Part shown: positions 1 to 6,089 of the stretch, in pieces
Position numbering within the stretch: position 1 is the first letter of the stretch
How the letters are laid out: each line of letters starts with the position of its first letter
Source: Candidatus Woesearchaeota archaeon
GTDB taxonomy: Archaea; Nanobdellota; Nanobdellia; SCGC-AAA011-G17; GW2011-AR20
Assembly (NCBI GenBank): GCA_018302885.1
Contig: JAGVZC010000012.1
Span: 1-9,189 of the forward strand
Direction of reading: 5' to 3'
DNA: 9,189 nucleotides
Position numbers and translations under genes: made by a program
The notes under the pieces: model-generated
The model's database searches: none
Told to the model about the DNA's origin: nothing
What the model saw: only the letters and a program-made list of their open reading frames with translations

Positions 1-309
1 AGAAATGATGTCATATTAACTTATTTGGATCACGGGCATCTGGTTACTTATTTTAATGAAAGACAGAATTTCATTGATGATAATTTTCTGCTTGCACCTG
101 ATCCACATGAAAGGCTGAATGATGTAAACCTTATTTATAGTGGGTGGTCTTATAATAAGGCTTTAGAAATTCTTCATGAATACAGCGTAGATTATATTTA
201 TATAAATGAAGATGTTAAAAAGTTTTATAATATTGATGATTTAGAATATATTCAAGATGGAGAATGCATCAGAGAAGTTAAAAGGAATATATACAAGGTT
301 GTTTGCTAA
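1..309 (+). CDS. C-terminal fragment of a GT-C-like membrane glycosyltransferase (5' end outside window)
   Basis: The frame is open from base 1, so the gene begins upstream and only the last 102 residues are visible. A TTG at base 25 could be read as a start, but it lies inside the homologous region and is not believable. The segment is soluble and follows the pattern of the post-membrane domain of GT-C transferases. A motif TYLDHGHLVTY at residues 7-17 recalls the WWDYG region of the STT3/AglB oligosaccharyltransferases, and NFIDDN at 23-28 resembles the Asn/Asp segment that follows it there. Aligned without gaps to the end of the next gene, residues 4-68 are about 34% identical (22 of 65), so the two are tandem paralogues. 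The family assignment is inference; the paralogy is seen directly. Substrate unknown. The stop overlaps the start region of the next gene. Confidence 0.7.
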   Translation, partial: RNDVILTYLDHGHLVTYFNERQNFIDDNFLLAPDPHERLNDVNLIYSGWSYNKALEILHEYSVDYIYINEDVKKFYNIDDLEYIQDGECIREVKRNIYKVVC

Positions 310-1693
310 TAAATATTATATCTTTTTATTTGGCTTTATAATTATCACATTGCCTTCTTTAATCAGGGGTTTTTACCTTCATGGTCAGGAGAGTTATTTT
401 TATTACAGGATCTCTGATTTTATCATAAATAATGGAATACCCAATTATGATTTTTTGAGTTTTGGAGGCAGAGCTTTTCTCTATAATCTAGGAAGTTCCT
501 TGTTTCTTGTACTAACCAATCTTTTGGGCATTGGCCTGAATAATTTACTGGTCTTTTTGCCCTTAGTATTTGGATTTTTATCACTTATTTTATTTTATAA
601 TATCTTAAAATTCTTTAAATTCAGCAATAACATACTAAGTTTTGCTTGTTATATACTAATACTAAGCCCTGCTTTTCTTTATACATTCACCCAATTCACA
701 TCTTTTACAGTTCCTTTATTTCTTAATCTTCTTGGATTCTTTCTGATCACAAGAAAAAAAATAATATTTCATTATCTTGCTTTTGTTGTTTATTTGATTT
801 TACCCATGTTTAGATTTGTTCATATATTATTTGGATTATTAATTCTTTTATTTTATTTTTACAAAATCGAAAAATTAAAGAAATTTCTTCCTTATTCAGC
901 AATTATCCTACTAACAATATATCTTAATAACTTATTTGTCGGTTTTGGATTGGATATAATTCCTCATAGTTTTTATGAATTATTCTTTGACTTTGGTGGA
1001 ACTTACGGATTGAGCATATTCCTGTTGTTCTTAGCATTTTTTGGTTTAACAAAATTATGGGCAGAGAAATATAAACACCTTTTTTACTATCTATTTTTTG
1101 TATTGAGCATACTTATCATAGCCCTAAATATAAAATACCTGATTTATTTTAATCTAATACTATGCATTTTGGCAGCTTTGGGATTGAGGCACATATACCA
1201 ATTAAAATGGAGCTCTAAATTAATCAGAAACCTTACTGTTATGTTATTAATAATTGGTGTCTTGTTTTCTGGATTGTCTTTTTTAATTGAAAATTCCAAG
1301 AAGGATGTTGATGATAATCTTTATGATGCTCTTATGTTTCTAAAAAGCAGAACAAGCCCAAGGGGGGTTATCTTTTCCCATGAGAAATATGGGATTTATA
1401 TAAATACAATTTCACAAAGAAAGAATTTTATTGATTTCAATTATGCTTATGCCCCAAGACTTGATTTGAGATTATTTTATCTGGATAAAATCTATTATTC
1501 AAGAGACCTTACAAAAGTTCTGGATATCTTTAAGGAATTTAGAGTTAGCCATATCCTAATAACACCTGAAATGAAAGATGGTTTGGTGTGGAATACAAAC
1601 AACAATGGATTATTATTTTTACTGAAAAACAACCCGGATAATTTCAATTTAATTTACAATAATAATGGTTATGAAATTTGGGGCATATCATGA
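257..1693 (+). CDS. GT-C-like multi-pass membrane glycosyltransferase, paralogue of the preceding gene
   Basis: A 478-residue integral membrane protein with about 11 hydrophobic segments between residues 19 and 343, followed by a soluble domain of about 135 residues. After the first membrane segment comes an outer loop with ESYFYYR (45-51), INNGIPNYDFLSFGGR (57-72) and FLY (74-76). This is the layout of GT-C enzymes, where an acidic residue in the first loop takes part in catalysis with a lipid-phosphate sugar donor; E45 is the candidate. The C-terminal domain matches the preceding fragment. Likely role: sugar transfer from a polyprenyl-phosphate donor on the outer face of the membrane. The exact donor and acceptor cannot be read. 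ATG at 257 gives a 53-base overlap with the preceding gene. TTG at 299 would cut this to 11 bases and still keep the first membrane segment, so the start is uncertain. Ends in an ATGA overlap with the GT2 gene. Confidence 0.75.
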   Translation: MENASEKLKGIYTRLFANKYYIFLFGFIIITLPSLIRGFYLHGQESYFYYRISDFIINNGIPNYDFLSFGGRAFLYNLGSSLFLVLTNLLGIGLNNLLVFLPLVFGFLSLILFYNILKFFKFSNNILSFACYILILSPAFLYTFTQFTSFTVPLFLNLLGFFLITRKKIIFHYLAFVVYLILPMFRFVHILFGLLILLFYFYKIEKLKKFLPYSAIILLTIYLNNLFVGFGLDIIPHSFYELFFDFGGTYGLSIFLLFLAFFGLTKLWAEKYKHLFYYLFFVLSILIIALNIKYLIYFNLILCILAALGLRHIYQLKWSSKLIRNLTVMLLIIGVLFSGLSFLIENSKKDVDDNLYDALMFLKSRTSPRGVIFSHEKYGIYINTISQRKNFIDFNYAYAPRLDLRLFYLDKIYYSRDLTKVLDIFKEFRVSHILITPEMKDGLVWNTNNNGLLFLLKNNPDNFNLIYNNNGYEIWGIS

Positions 1694-2910
1694 TATATTA
1701 CGTTTTATGGATTGTATCCTTTGTAGGTTTGATCCTAGCAGTGTTTTGGCTGAACCTTTTATTTTTCAACGAAGGCAGAAGAATCAAAATAAAAAAATTA
1801 CCTCATGTTTCTATAATTATTCCTGTTCATAACGAGGAAAAAACCATTGAGAGGACAATCAGGAGCCTGTTGAATTCAAACTACCCAAAAAATAAACTGG
1901 AAATTATTGTTGTAAATGATGAGTCCACAGATAATACCTTTAATGTTGTTAAGAAATTTAAAAATATTATATTGATAGACAATAAACACAAAGGAATTGG
2001 AAAGGCTTCAGCAGTGAATGCAGGGTTAAGGATTGCGAAGGGTGAATTCTTTGGTGTATTGGATGCAGACTCTGAAGTTGGAAAGAATTCCATAAGAAAC
2101 ATTCTTACTTATTTCTCCAAAAATAAAATTGGGTGCGTTATCTCTGCATTTAAAGTTTTGAATTCAAGGAATATTTACACTGGAATACAGAAAATAGAAT
2201 ATGCCTTTACTGTTATGATAAGGGAATTCATGTCCAGAATAAATACATTGTATTACAGCCACGGAGTGTTAAGCGTTTTTAGAACTGATTTAATCAAACG
2301 ATTAGGATATTTTGATGAAAATAATCTTACAGAAGATCTCGAGATAGCCATGAGATTAAAATCAAAAGGTTATGAAGTTAAAATGGCCCTGAAATCTATA
2401 ACTTATACAAGAGTTCCAGGAACATTCAAGGACTTATGGAATCAGAGAGTTAGGTGGTACAGGGGATTTCTTAATAATTTGATTAAATACAAATATGTCA
2501 TTTTCAACAAAAAATACGGGCTTTATGGAAATTTTCAGCTTCCCCTGAATATTTTCAGTTTAATAATGCTTGGATTGGTTTTCATCCTATTTTCCTATGA
2601 AATAATCAGAAACTTATACAACTGGATTTTAAAAATTATTATATTAAAATTTGAAATTTTTTCGATAGGTGATTTGCCATCCTTGAAATATCTCTTATTA
2701 ACCATTGATATAAAATATATTTTTCCAATAATAATTGTTATTCTGGTAAATTCTTTCCTGTTGTATAAAGCACATAAGATAATCAAGGAAAGAACAAGGC
2801 TTTTTACCTTAAATCTTTTTATATATTTTTTGGTGTTTCCAGTATTAACAATGTTTCATTGGGTGACTGCATTGTTTAAGGAGATATTCCAAACAAGTAA
2901 AGAATGGTAA
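1690..2910 (+). CDS. Processive-type family 2 glycosyltransferase, membrane-bound
   Basis: The start chosen is ATG at 1690, which overlaps the previous stop as ATGA and gives 406 residues. A TTG twelve bases upstream is possible but less likely. GGGG at 1680-1683 sits 6 nt before the ATG and may act as a weak ribosome binding site. Layout: one N-terminal membrane segment (3-25), a cytoplasmic GT-A domain (about 38-265), then about four membrane segments to residue 398. All signature motifs of processive GT2 enzymes are present: VVND (D77), DAD (125-127) for metal and nucleotide-sugar binding, TED (214-216) with the catalytic Asp, and QRVRW (252-256). Known relatives with this motif set make poly-N-acetylglucosamine, hyaluronan, cellulose or glycolipids. 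The product here cannot be named. With its GT-C neighbours it suggests a surface glycan locus. Confidence 0.9.
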   Translation: MIYYVLWIVSFVGLILAVFWLNLLFFNEGRRIKIKKLPHVSIIIPVHNEEKTIERTIRSLLNSNYPKNKLEIIVVNDESTDNTFNVVKKFKNIILIDNKHKGIGKASAVNAGLRIAKGEFFGVLDADSEVGKNSIRNILTYFSKNKIGCVISAFKVLNSRNIYTGIQKIEYAFTVMIREFMSRINTLYYSHGVLSVFRTDLIKRLGYFDENNLTEDLEIAMRLKSKGYEVKMALKSITYTRVPGTFKDLWNQRVRWYRGFLNNLIKYKYVIFNKKYGLYGNFQLPLNIFSLIMLGLVFILFSYEIIRNLYNWILKIIILKFEIFSIGDLPSLKYLLLTIDIKYIFPIIIVILVNSFLLYKAHKIIKERTRLFTLNLFIYFLVFPVLTMFHWVTALFKEIFQTSKEW

Positions 2911-3545
2911 AAAAGAAAAATTTAACCAAGGCTTTTTTTGTAAGTTTCATCATAGGCACATTAATCTTTTCTTTGGGTTTATTTCTTGGTTATGGCCTGG
3001 ATGTGTTAAGAATAAAAGATGCTTCCACTTCCATAAGTGATATAGAATTGGAGACTTTAAATTACATAACCAGCAATGAGTTCATAGATGTTTTTGGCGG
3101 AAATCATTGTGATTTAGTAAATTCCGAGCTTGAAGGTTTATCGGTTCAGTTATTTGAGATAGGACAGACATTGGTTAAATACGAAAAAAGAAATATCTTT
3201 AGTGGTACAGAGTATAAATTGTTGAAAAGCAAATATTTCCTGTTGGAAGTTAGAGCTTATACCTTATTTACCAAATTAAAAAATCAGTGCGACTCTGATT
3301 ATGATTTGATATTGTACTTCTATGATCAAAACCAAGATGATTCAGAAAATCAGGGTTATATACTTGATAAATTAGTGAAGTCCGACAATGTTACTATTTT
3401 TTCTTTTGACAGAGATTTTGAAATCATAAGTTTTCTGATAAACAGATATGACATAAAAAAATCTCCAACAATAATAATAAATGAAGATATCAAATTTGAG
3501 GGTATCACATATCTTGGAGAGCTAAGAGAAGCTGTAAATCAATAA
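2904..3545 (+). CDS. Membrane-anchored protein with a thioredoxin-like C-terminal domain lacking CxxC
   Basis: 213 residues. A basic N-terminus (MVKKKNLTK) precedes one membrane segment at 9-31, which would place the rest outside the cell. Residues 45-130 look helical and carry C69 and C129. Residues 133-213 have a thioredoxin-like order: strand YDLILYFYDQ (133-142), helix, strand NVTIFSFDRD (162-171), helix, then SPTIIINED (187-195), where P188 sits at the usual cis-Pro position, and a final helix. The place where CxxC would lie reads DQNQDD, so a redox role through that site is unlikely; a binding or structural role is more plausible. It overlaps the GT2 stop by 7 bases and shows no promoter of its own, so it is probably co-transcribed with the glycosyltransferases. 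I do not recognise a named family; the fold call is by pattern only. Confidence 0.7.
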   Translation: MVKKKNLTKAFFVSFIIGTLIFSLGLFLGYGLDVLRIKDASTSISDIELETLNYITSNEFIDVFGGNHCDLVNSELEGLSVQLFEIGQTLVKYEKRNIFSGTEYKLLKSKYFLLEVRAYTLFTKLKNQCDSDYDLILYFYDQNQDDSENQGYILDKLVKSDNVTIFSFDRDFEIISFLINRYDIKKSPTIIINEDIKFEGITYLGELREAVNQ

Positions 3546-3547
3546 AA

Positions 3548-3557
3548 CTTATAAATT
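3548..3557 (+). promoter_or_regulatory. Probable TATA box of the aMBF1 gene
   Basis: CTTATAAATT, preceded by AAAA as a possible BRE, is centred about 24 nt before the ATG at 3577. With the usual archaeal TATA-to-start spacing of about 26 nt, transcription would begin at or next to the ATG, giving a leaderless mRNA. It lies directly after the stop of the upstream operon. Confidence 0.6.
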
Positions 3558-3576
3558 TTTTATTATATAGAATTAT

Positions 3577-4035
3577 ATGGGAAGTTGTGAAATTTGCGGC
3601 AGAAATTTTGGAAACCTTGAAAAAGCAATTGTTGAAGGCGTTATTATCAATGTTTGTCATGATTGTAGCAAATTTGGAAAAATCCTTGCAATCAGGAAGC
3701 CTTTGATAGAGCCACAAAGGGTTATTCCTGTTAAAACCAAAGAAATTAATGAAAATATAATAAATGATTATGCTGAATTAGTCAAAAAAGCAAGAGAAAG
3801 GAAAGGGCTTAAACAGGAAGAATTAGCCAAAAATATTGCTGAGAAAGAATCTGTTATTCACAAGGTTGAAACTGGAAGCATGAAACCCTCTTTTATTCTG
3901 GCAAAGAAATTAGAACAATATTTGGGCGTTAAACTAATTGAATTTCAGGAAGAGCGAAAAGAAGTTAATTTGAATTTGAGGGATAATGGATTGACTGTCG
4001 GAGACCTTTTGAAGCTCAAGAACAGAAAGGTTTAA
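3577..4035 (+). CDS. Archaeal multiprotein bridging factor 1 (aMBF1), zinc ribbon plus HTH
   Basis: 152 residues, about the usual length for archaeal MBF1. An N-terminal zinc ribbon has C4-x2-C7 and C27-x2-C30. After a linker, residues 62-118 form a Cro/C1-type helix-turn-helix: ELVKKARERKGLKQEELAKN, then the recognition helix region and SGSMKPS-like ETGSMKPS (104-111). The tail LTVGDLLKLK (139-148) is the typical archaeal MBF1 C-terminus. In eukaryotes MBF1 bridges TBP and activators; archaeal forms have been linked to transcription or to ribosomes, and the role is less settled. The gene is preceded by its own TATA box and directly followed by rpo11, which fits an information-processing cluster. 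Its stop codon lies inside the rpo11 TATA box. Confidence 0.93.
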   Translation: MGSCEICGRNFGNLEKAIVEGVIINVCHDCSKFGKILAIRKPLIEPQRVIPVKTKEINENIINDYAELVKKARERKGLKQEELAKNIAEKESVIHKVETGSMKPSFILAKKLEQYLGVKLIEFQEERKEVNLNLRDNGLTVGDLLKLKNRKV

Positions 4036-4038
4036 AAG
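4031..4038 (+). promoter_or_regulatory. Probable TATA box of rpo11, overlapping the aMBF1 stop codon
   Basis: TTTAAAAG is centred 26.5 nt before the ATG at 4061, preceded by AAAGG as a possible BRE. The TAA stop of the aMBF1 gene (4033-4035) lies inside it. The spacing predicts a leaderless rpo11 transcript. Confidence 0.6.
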
Positions 4039-4060
4039 TTAAATCTTTTCTACTGAATCT

Positions 4061-4330
4061 ATGGAAATTAGCATTCTTGAAAAAGACAAAGGAAAATTGG
4101 AGATTGAAATTATTGGCGGAGATCATACTCTTTGCAATGCTTTGAGAAGTGAGCTATGGAATCATAATGTTGATATTGCCGCCTATAATGTGGAGCATCC
4201 ATTAATAAGCAATCCGACAATGATGATTCAGGGCACAGGAGACTTGGAAAAAAAATTTGTTAGCGCCTCTACTTCTTTGAGAAAATTATTCAAGAGTTTG
4301 AAGGAAGAATTTGATAAAAAAATTAAATAA
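4061..4330 (+). CDS. rpo11: DNA-directed RNA polymerase subunit Rpo11 (RpoL)
   Basis: 89 residues, the normal size for archaeal Rpo11/L. It carries the alpha-like dimerisation motif GGDHTLCNALRSELW (19-33), followed by VEHPL (44-48), as in Rpb11, AC19 and archaeal L subunits. The subunit pairs with Rpo3 (D) to form the alpha-dimer equivalent on which the polymerase is assembled in the cytoplasm. The C-terminal half is an amphipathic helix (SASTSLRKLFKSLKEEFDKK) that fits the family. Nothing is truncated. It has its own TATA box 26 nt upstream. Confidence 0.95.
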   Translation: MEISILEKDKGKLEIEIIGGDHTLCNALRSELWNHNVDIAAYNVEHPLISNPTMMIQGTGDLEKKFVSASTSLRKLFKSLKEEFDKKIK

Positions 4331-4349
4331 ATCAAAAGTTATTTAAATA
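4331..4349 (+). promoter_or_regulatory. Probable BRE/TATA promoter of the two-TM repeat protein gene
   Basis: ATCAAAAGTTATTTAAATA contains a TATA-like TTTAAATA centred about 24 nt before the ATG at 4369. It begins immediately after the rpo11 stop. Sixteen of its first 18 bases recur in front of the signal peptidase gene. Confidence 0.6.
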
Positions 4350-4368
4350 AAAACACTGTTTTCTTTTC

Positions 4369-5094
4369 ATGGAGAGTGGAAAAAAAGAGGCATCTTATCT
4401 TGTATTTGTTGGTTTTGTTTTATTATTTCTGGTCTTTATGGTCTTAAATCCAGGTAGTAAAAATACATCAAATGCCATCATTGGTTCTTCTACATTGGGA
4501 GAGAACCCATCAATTATTACTTTAATGGTGTTATTTGTTATTCTGATTGTTGTACTTGCTGTCGTGTTTATTATTTTCAAAAAAATAAAAAGCAAAAGGA
4601 AATCTAATGCCAACCCACCAAAACCATCTGACTCTCAATCTAAAATGAGTGATAATAAAGTGGAAACCGAGTTGGAGGAGAAGAAGGATTCAAGAACTGA
4701 ACTTGCAGAAAATGATATAAATGAATTATTCTCCTCTGGAGGAACTGAAGAGAAAGAACAGCCAAAACCTGCAGAAATGCCTAAGAAGGAGCCAATGCAG
4801 AATACTATACAACAGAAACCTACAGAGAAAAAAGTTATGACAAATCTTCAGGATTTGAAAAATAAGGTTAAAGGAATGTTAAGCCAGAGCTTTACAAAAG
4901 ATCAAATCATTGGCAATCTTAAGTCGCAGGGAATTACTTCTGACCAAATCAGCAAAGTTATAATTGAGGTTAATATTGATAATTTAAGAGAATATGTTAA
5001 CAATGCATTGAAACAAGGCTATACAAAAGACCAGATTGTAAGAGATTTGATGGCACATGGATGGAAACAGGAACAAATTTCTAAAGTTATATAA
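4369..5094 (+). CDS. Two-TM membrane protein with disordered linker and two C-terminal helical repeats
   Basis: 241 residues, no family recognised by name. Two membrane segments lie at 9-26 and 49-70. A basic patch KKIKSKRK (71-78) just inside the second supports a cytoplasmic C-terminus. Residues 80-158 are rich in Pro, Glu, Lys, Ser and Gln and should be disordered. The C-terminus holds two copies of a module of about 36 residues, at 163-198 and 206-241, each ending in QISKVI. They share the pattern TKDQI-(I/V)-x-(N/D)-L-x-x-x-G-x-x-x-(D/E)-QISKVI, compatible with a small three-helix bundle. Such modules can mediate protein or peptide binding, but this is inference. The gene has its own promoter and stands between rpo11 and the signal peptidase gene. 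Confidence 0.85.
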   Translation: MESGKKEASYLVFVGFVLLFLVFMVLNPGSKNTSNAIIGSSTLGENPSIITLMVLFVILIVVLAVVFIIFKKIKSKRKSNANPPKPSDSQSKMSDNKVETELEEKKDSRTELAENDINELFSSGGTEEKEQPKPAEMPKKEPMQNTIQQKPTEKKVMTNLQDLKNKVKGMLSQSFTKDQIIGNLKSQGITSDQISKVIIEVNIDNLREYVNNALKQGYTKDQIVRDLMAHGWKQEQISKVI

Positions 5095-5108
5095 AGAATT
5101 TCTTCTAA

Positions 5109-5115
5109 TTTTTTT
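5109..5115 (+). terminator. Possible oligo-T terminator
   Basis: A run of seven T follows the stop codon of the repeat-protein gene by 15 bases, within a pyrimidine-rich stretch (5099-5117). Archaeal transcription commonly ends at U-rich tracts without a hairpin. Other short T runs in this AT-rich window make this a weak call. Confidence 0.4.
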
Positions 5116-5126
5116 CTAAATCATTA

Positions 5127-5144
5127 ATCAAAAGTTTTTTAAAC
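5127..5144 (+). promoter_or_regulatory. Probable BRE/TATA promoter of the signal peptidase-tfs operon
   Basis: ATCAAAAGTTTTTTAAAC, with TTTTAAAC centred about 28 nt before the ATG at 5169, predicts a start site a few bases upstream of that ATG. It is nearly identical to the element at 4331-4348. Confidence 0.6.
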
Positions 5145-5168
5145 TATGCTCTTTTGAATTAGTTTCAA

Positions 5169-5723
5169 ATGTTAAAAACATTTAAGAAAATCTGGAAATT
5201 TATATGGTATGATAATTCTTTACTTTCATGGATTATCAATGTAATTCTTGCTTTTTTGATTGTTAAATTCCTGCTTTACCCTGGTCTGGGCATTGCACTG
5301 GGAACTACACACCCTGTTGTTGCTGTTGTTTCAAGCAGCATGCATCATGATGGTGACTTTGATCAATGGTATGATGAAAAGGGGGGATGGTATCAATACA
5401 GCAGGGAAGAGATAATGAAGTGGCCTTTTTCAGACGGATTTAATAAGGGAGATATAATGGTATTAAAAAAAGCCAATGATGTTGATGTGGGAGATGTCAT
5501 AGTATTCAATGGCAACTCAAATAATCCAATAATTCACAGAATTGTATTTATAGGAGATGATTACTATCAAACCAAAGGGGATAATAATATTGATTCTTTT
5601 GAGCAACTTGGCGAGACAAATATAAAACAAAACCAAATTCTTGGAAAGGCTGTTATGAGAGTGCCTTTATTGGGTTATGTTAAGATTGTATTCAATGAGA
5701 TTATAGGGGGAATTGTAAAATGA
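5169..5723 (+). CDS. Signal peptidase I, archaeal/ER (S26B) type, with an insertion after the catalytic Ser
   Basis: 184 residues. One N-terminal membrane segment (about 18-40) anchors an outward-facing catalytic domain. The catalytic serine is S57 in VVSSSM (53-58). The histidine that replaces the bacterial lysine is H123 in PIIHRIV (120-126). The acidic residues are D138 and D142 in TKGDNNIDSF. This Ser-His-Asp set marks the archaeal/Sec11 type, which removes Sec signal peptides. About 35 residues (59-92) separate SM from the KGDIMVL strand (93-99), where relatives usually have roughly ten, and the normal SMxP proline is missing. A C-terminal hydrophobic stretch (167-182) may touch the membrane. 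The stop overlaps the start of tfs as ATGA. A likely substrate is the Cys-rich secreted protein further on. Confidence 0.93.
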   Translation: MLKTFKKIWKFIWYDNSLLSWIINVILAFLIVKFLLYPGLGIALGTTHPVVAVVSSSMHHDGDFDQWYDEKGGWYQYSREEIMKWPFSDGFNKGDIMVLKKANDVDVGDVIVFNGNSNNPIIHRIVFIGDDYYQTKGDNNIDSFEQLGETNIKQNQILGKAVMRVPLLGYVKIVFNEIIGGIVK

Positions 5724-6028
5724 TGTTCTGTCCTAAATGCGGAAGCATATTATTTCCTGACTTGGAAAAAAAAGGAATAAGATGTAAAAATTGTAATTAC
5801 AAGGAAAGCAAGAGTAAAAGTATGATAGTAAAAGAAAAGATAAATAACAAAGATAAAATAAAAATCATTGACAAAAATATAGAAACATTACCAAAGACAC
5901 AAGTTGACTGCCCAAAATGCGGCAATAACCAGGCTTATTACTGGCTTGTTCAAACTAGGTCAAGCGATGAGGCTGAAACACAGTTTTTCAGGTGTGTTAA
6001 ATGCGACCATCAATGGAGGAATTATTGA
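5720..6028 (+). CDS. tfs: Transcription factor S (archaeal TFIIS-like transcript cleavage factor)
   Basis: 102 residues, the normal length. Two zinc ribbons are complete: an N-terminal one with C4, C7, C22 and C25 like RPB9, and a C-terminal one with C64, C67, C92 and C95. The latter carries QTRSSDEAETQFFRC with the acidic pair D83-E84 at the hairpin tip. In TFIIS and archaeal TFS this pair reaches through the polymerase secondary channel and stimulates cleavage of backtracked RNA. The full motif argues for an active cleavage factor rather than an inhibitory paralogue. ATG at 5720 overlaps the signal peptidase stop (ATGA). A second ATG at 5723 is an equal alternative, losing one residue. GGGGG at 5706-5710, 9 nt upstream, may serve as the ribosome binding site. 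It shares a transcript with the signal peptidase gene. Confidence 0.95.
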   Translation: MMFCPKCGSILFPDLEKKGIRCKNCNYKESKSKSMIVKEKINNKDKIKIIDKNIETLPKTQVDCPKCGNNQAYYWLVQTRSSDEAETQFFRCVKCDHQWRNY

Positions 6029-6058
6029 TTTTTATATAGATATTAAATTATAGGAATA

Positions 6059-6067
6059 GTTAAAAAG
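6059..6067 (+). promoter_or_regulatory. Probable TATA box of the PCNA gene
   Basis: GTTAAAAAG is centred about 27 nt before the ATG at 6090, in the 61-base gap after tfs. A T run of five (6029-6033) directly after the tfs stop could end the upstream transcript. Confidence 0.5.
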
Positions 6068-6089
6068 ATTTTATCACTGTTTTTAAATC

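Noticed and set aside
257..309. Frameshift joining the first two genes into one broken gene
   Set aside because: The two proteins share the same C-terminal domain and the second has a full N-terminal membrane region, so they are separate paralogues and not halves of one gene.
1881..2102. Minus-strand open frame within the GT2 gene
   Set aside because: It lies opposite the conserved VND and DAD motif region and shows no recognisable protein feature; it is an antisense shadow.
2904..3545. Active thiol oxidoreductase for disulfide formation in the Cys-rich protein
   Set aside because: There is no CxxC, and the two cysteines lie outside the thioredoxin-like part.
5092..5104. AAGAA/TTCTT as a terminator hairpin
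   Set aside because: Five A-rich pairs with a one-base loop would not form a stable hairpin; the later T run is the better signal.
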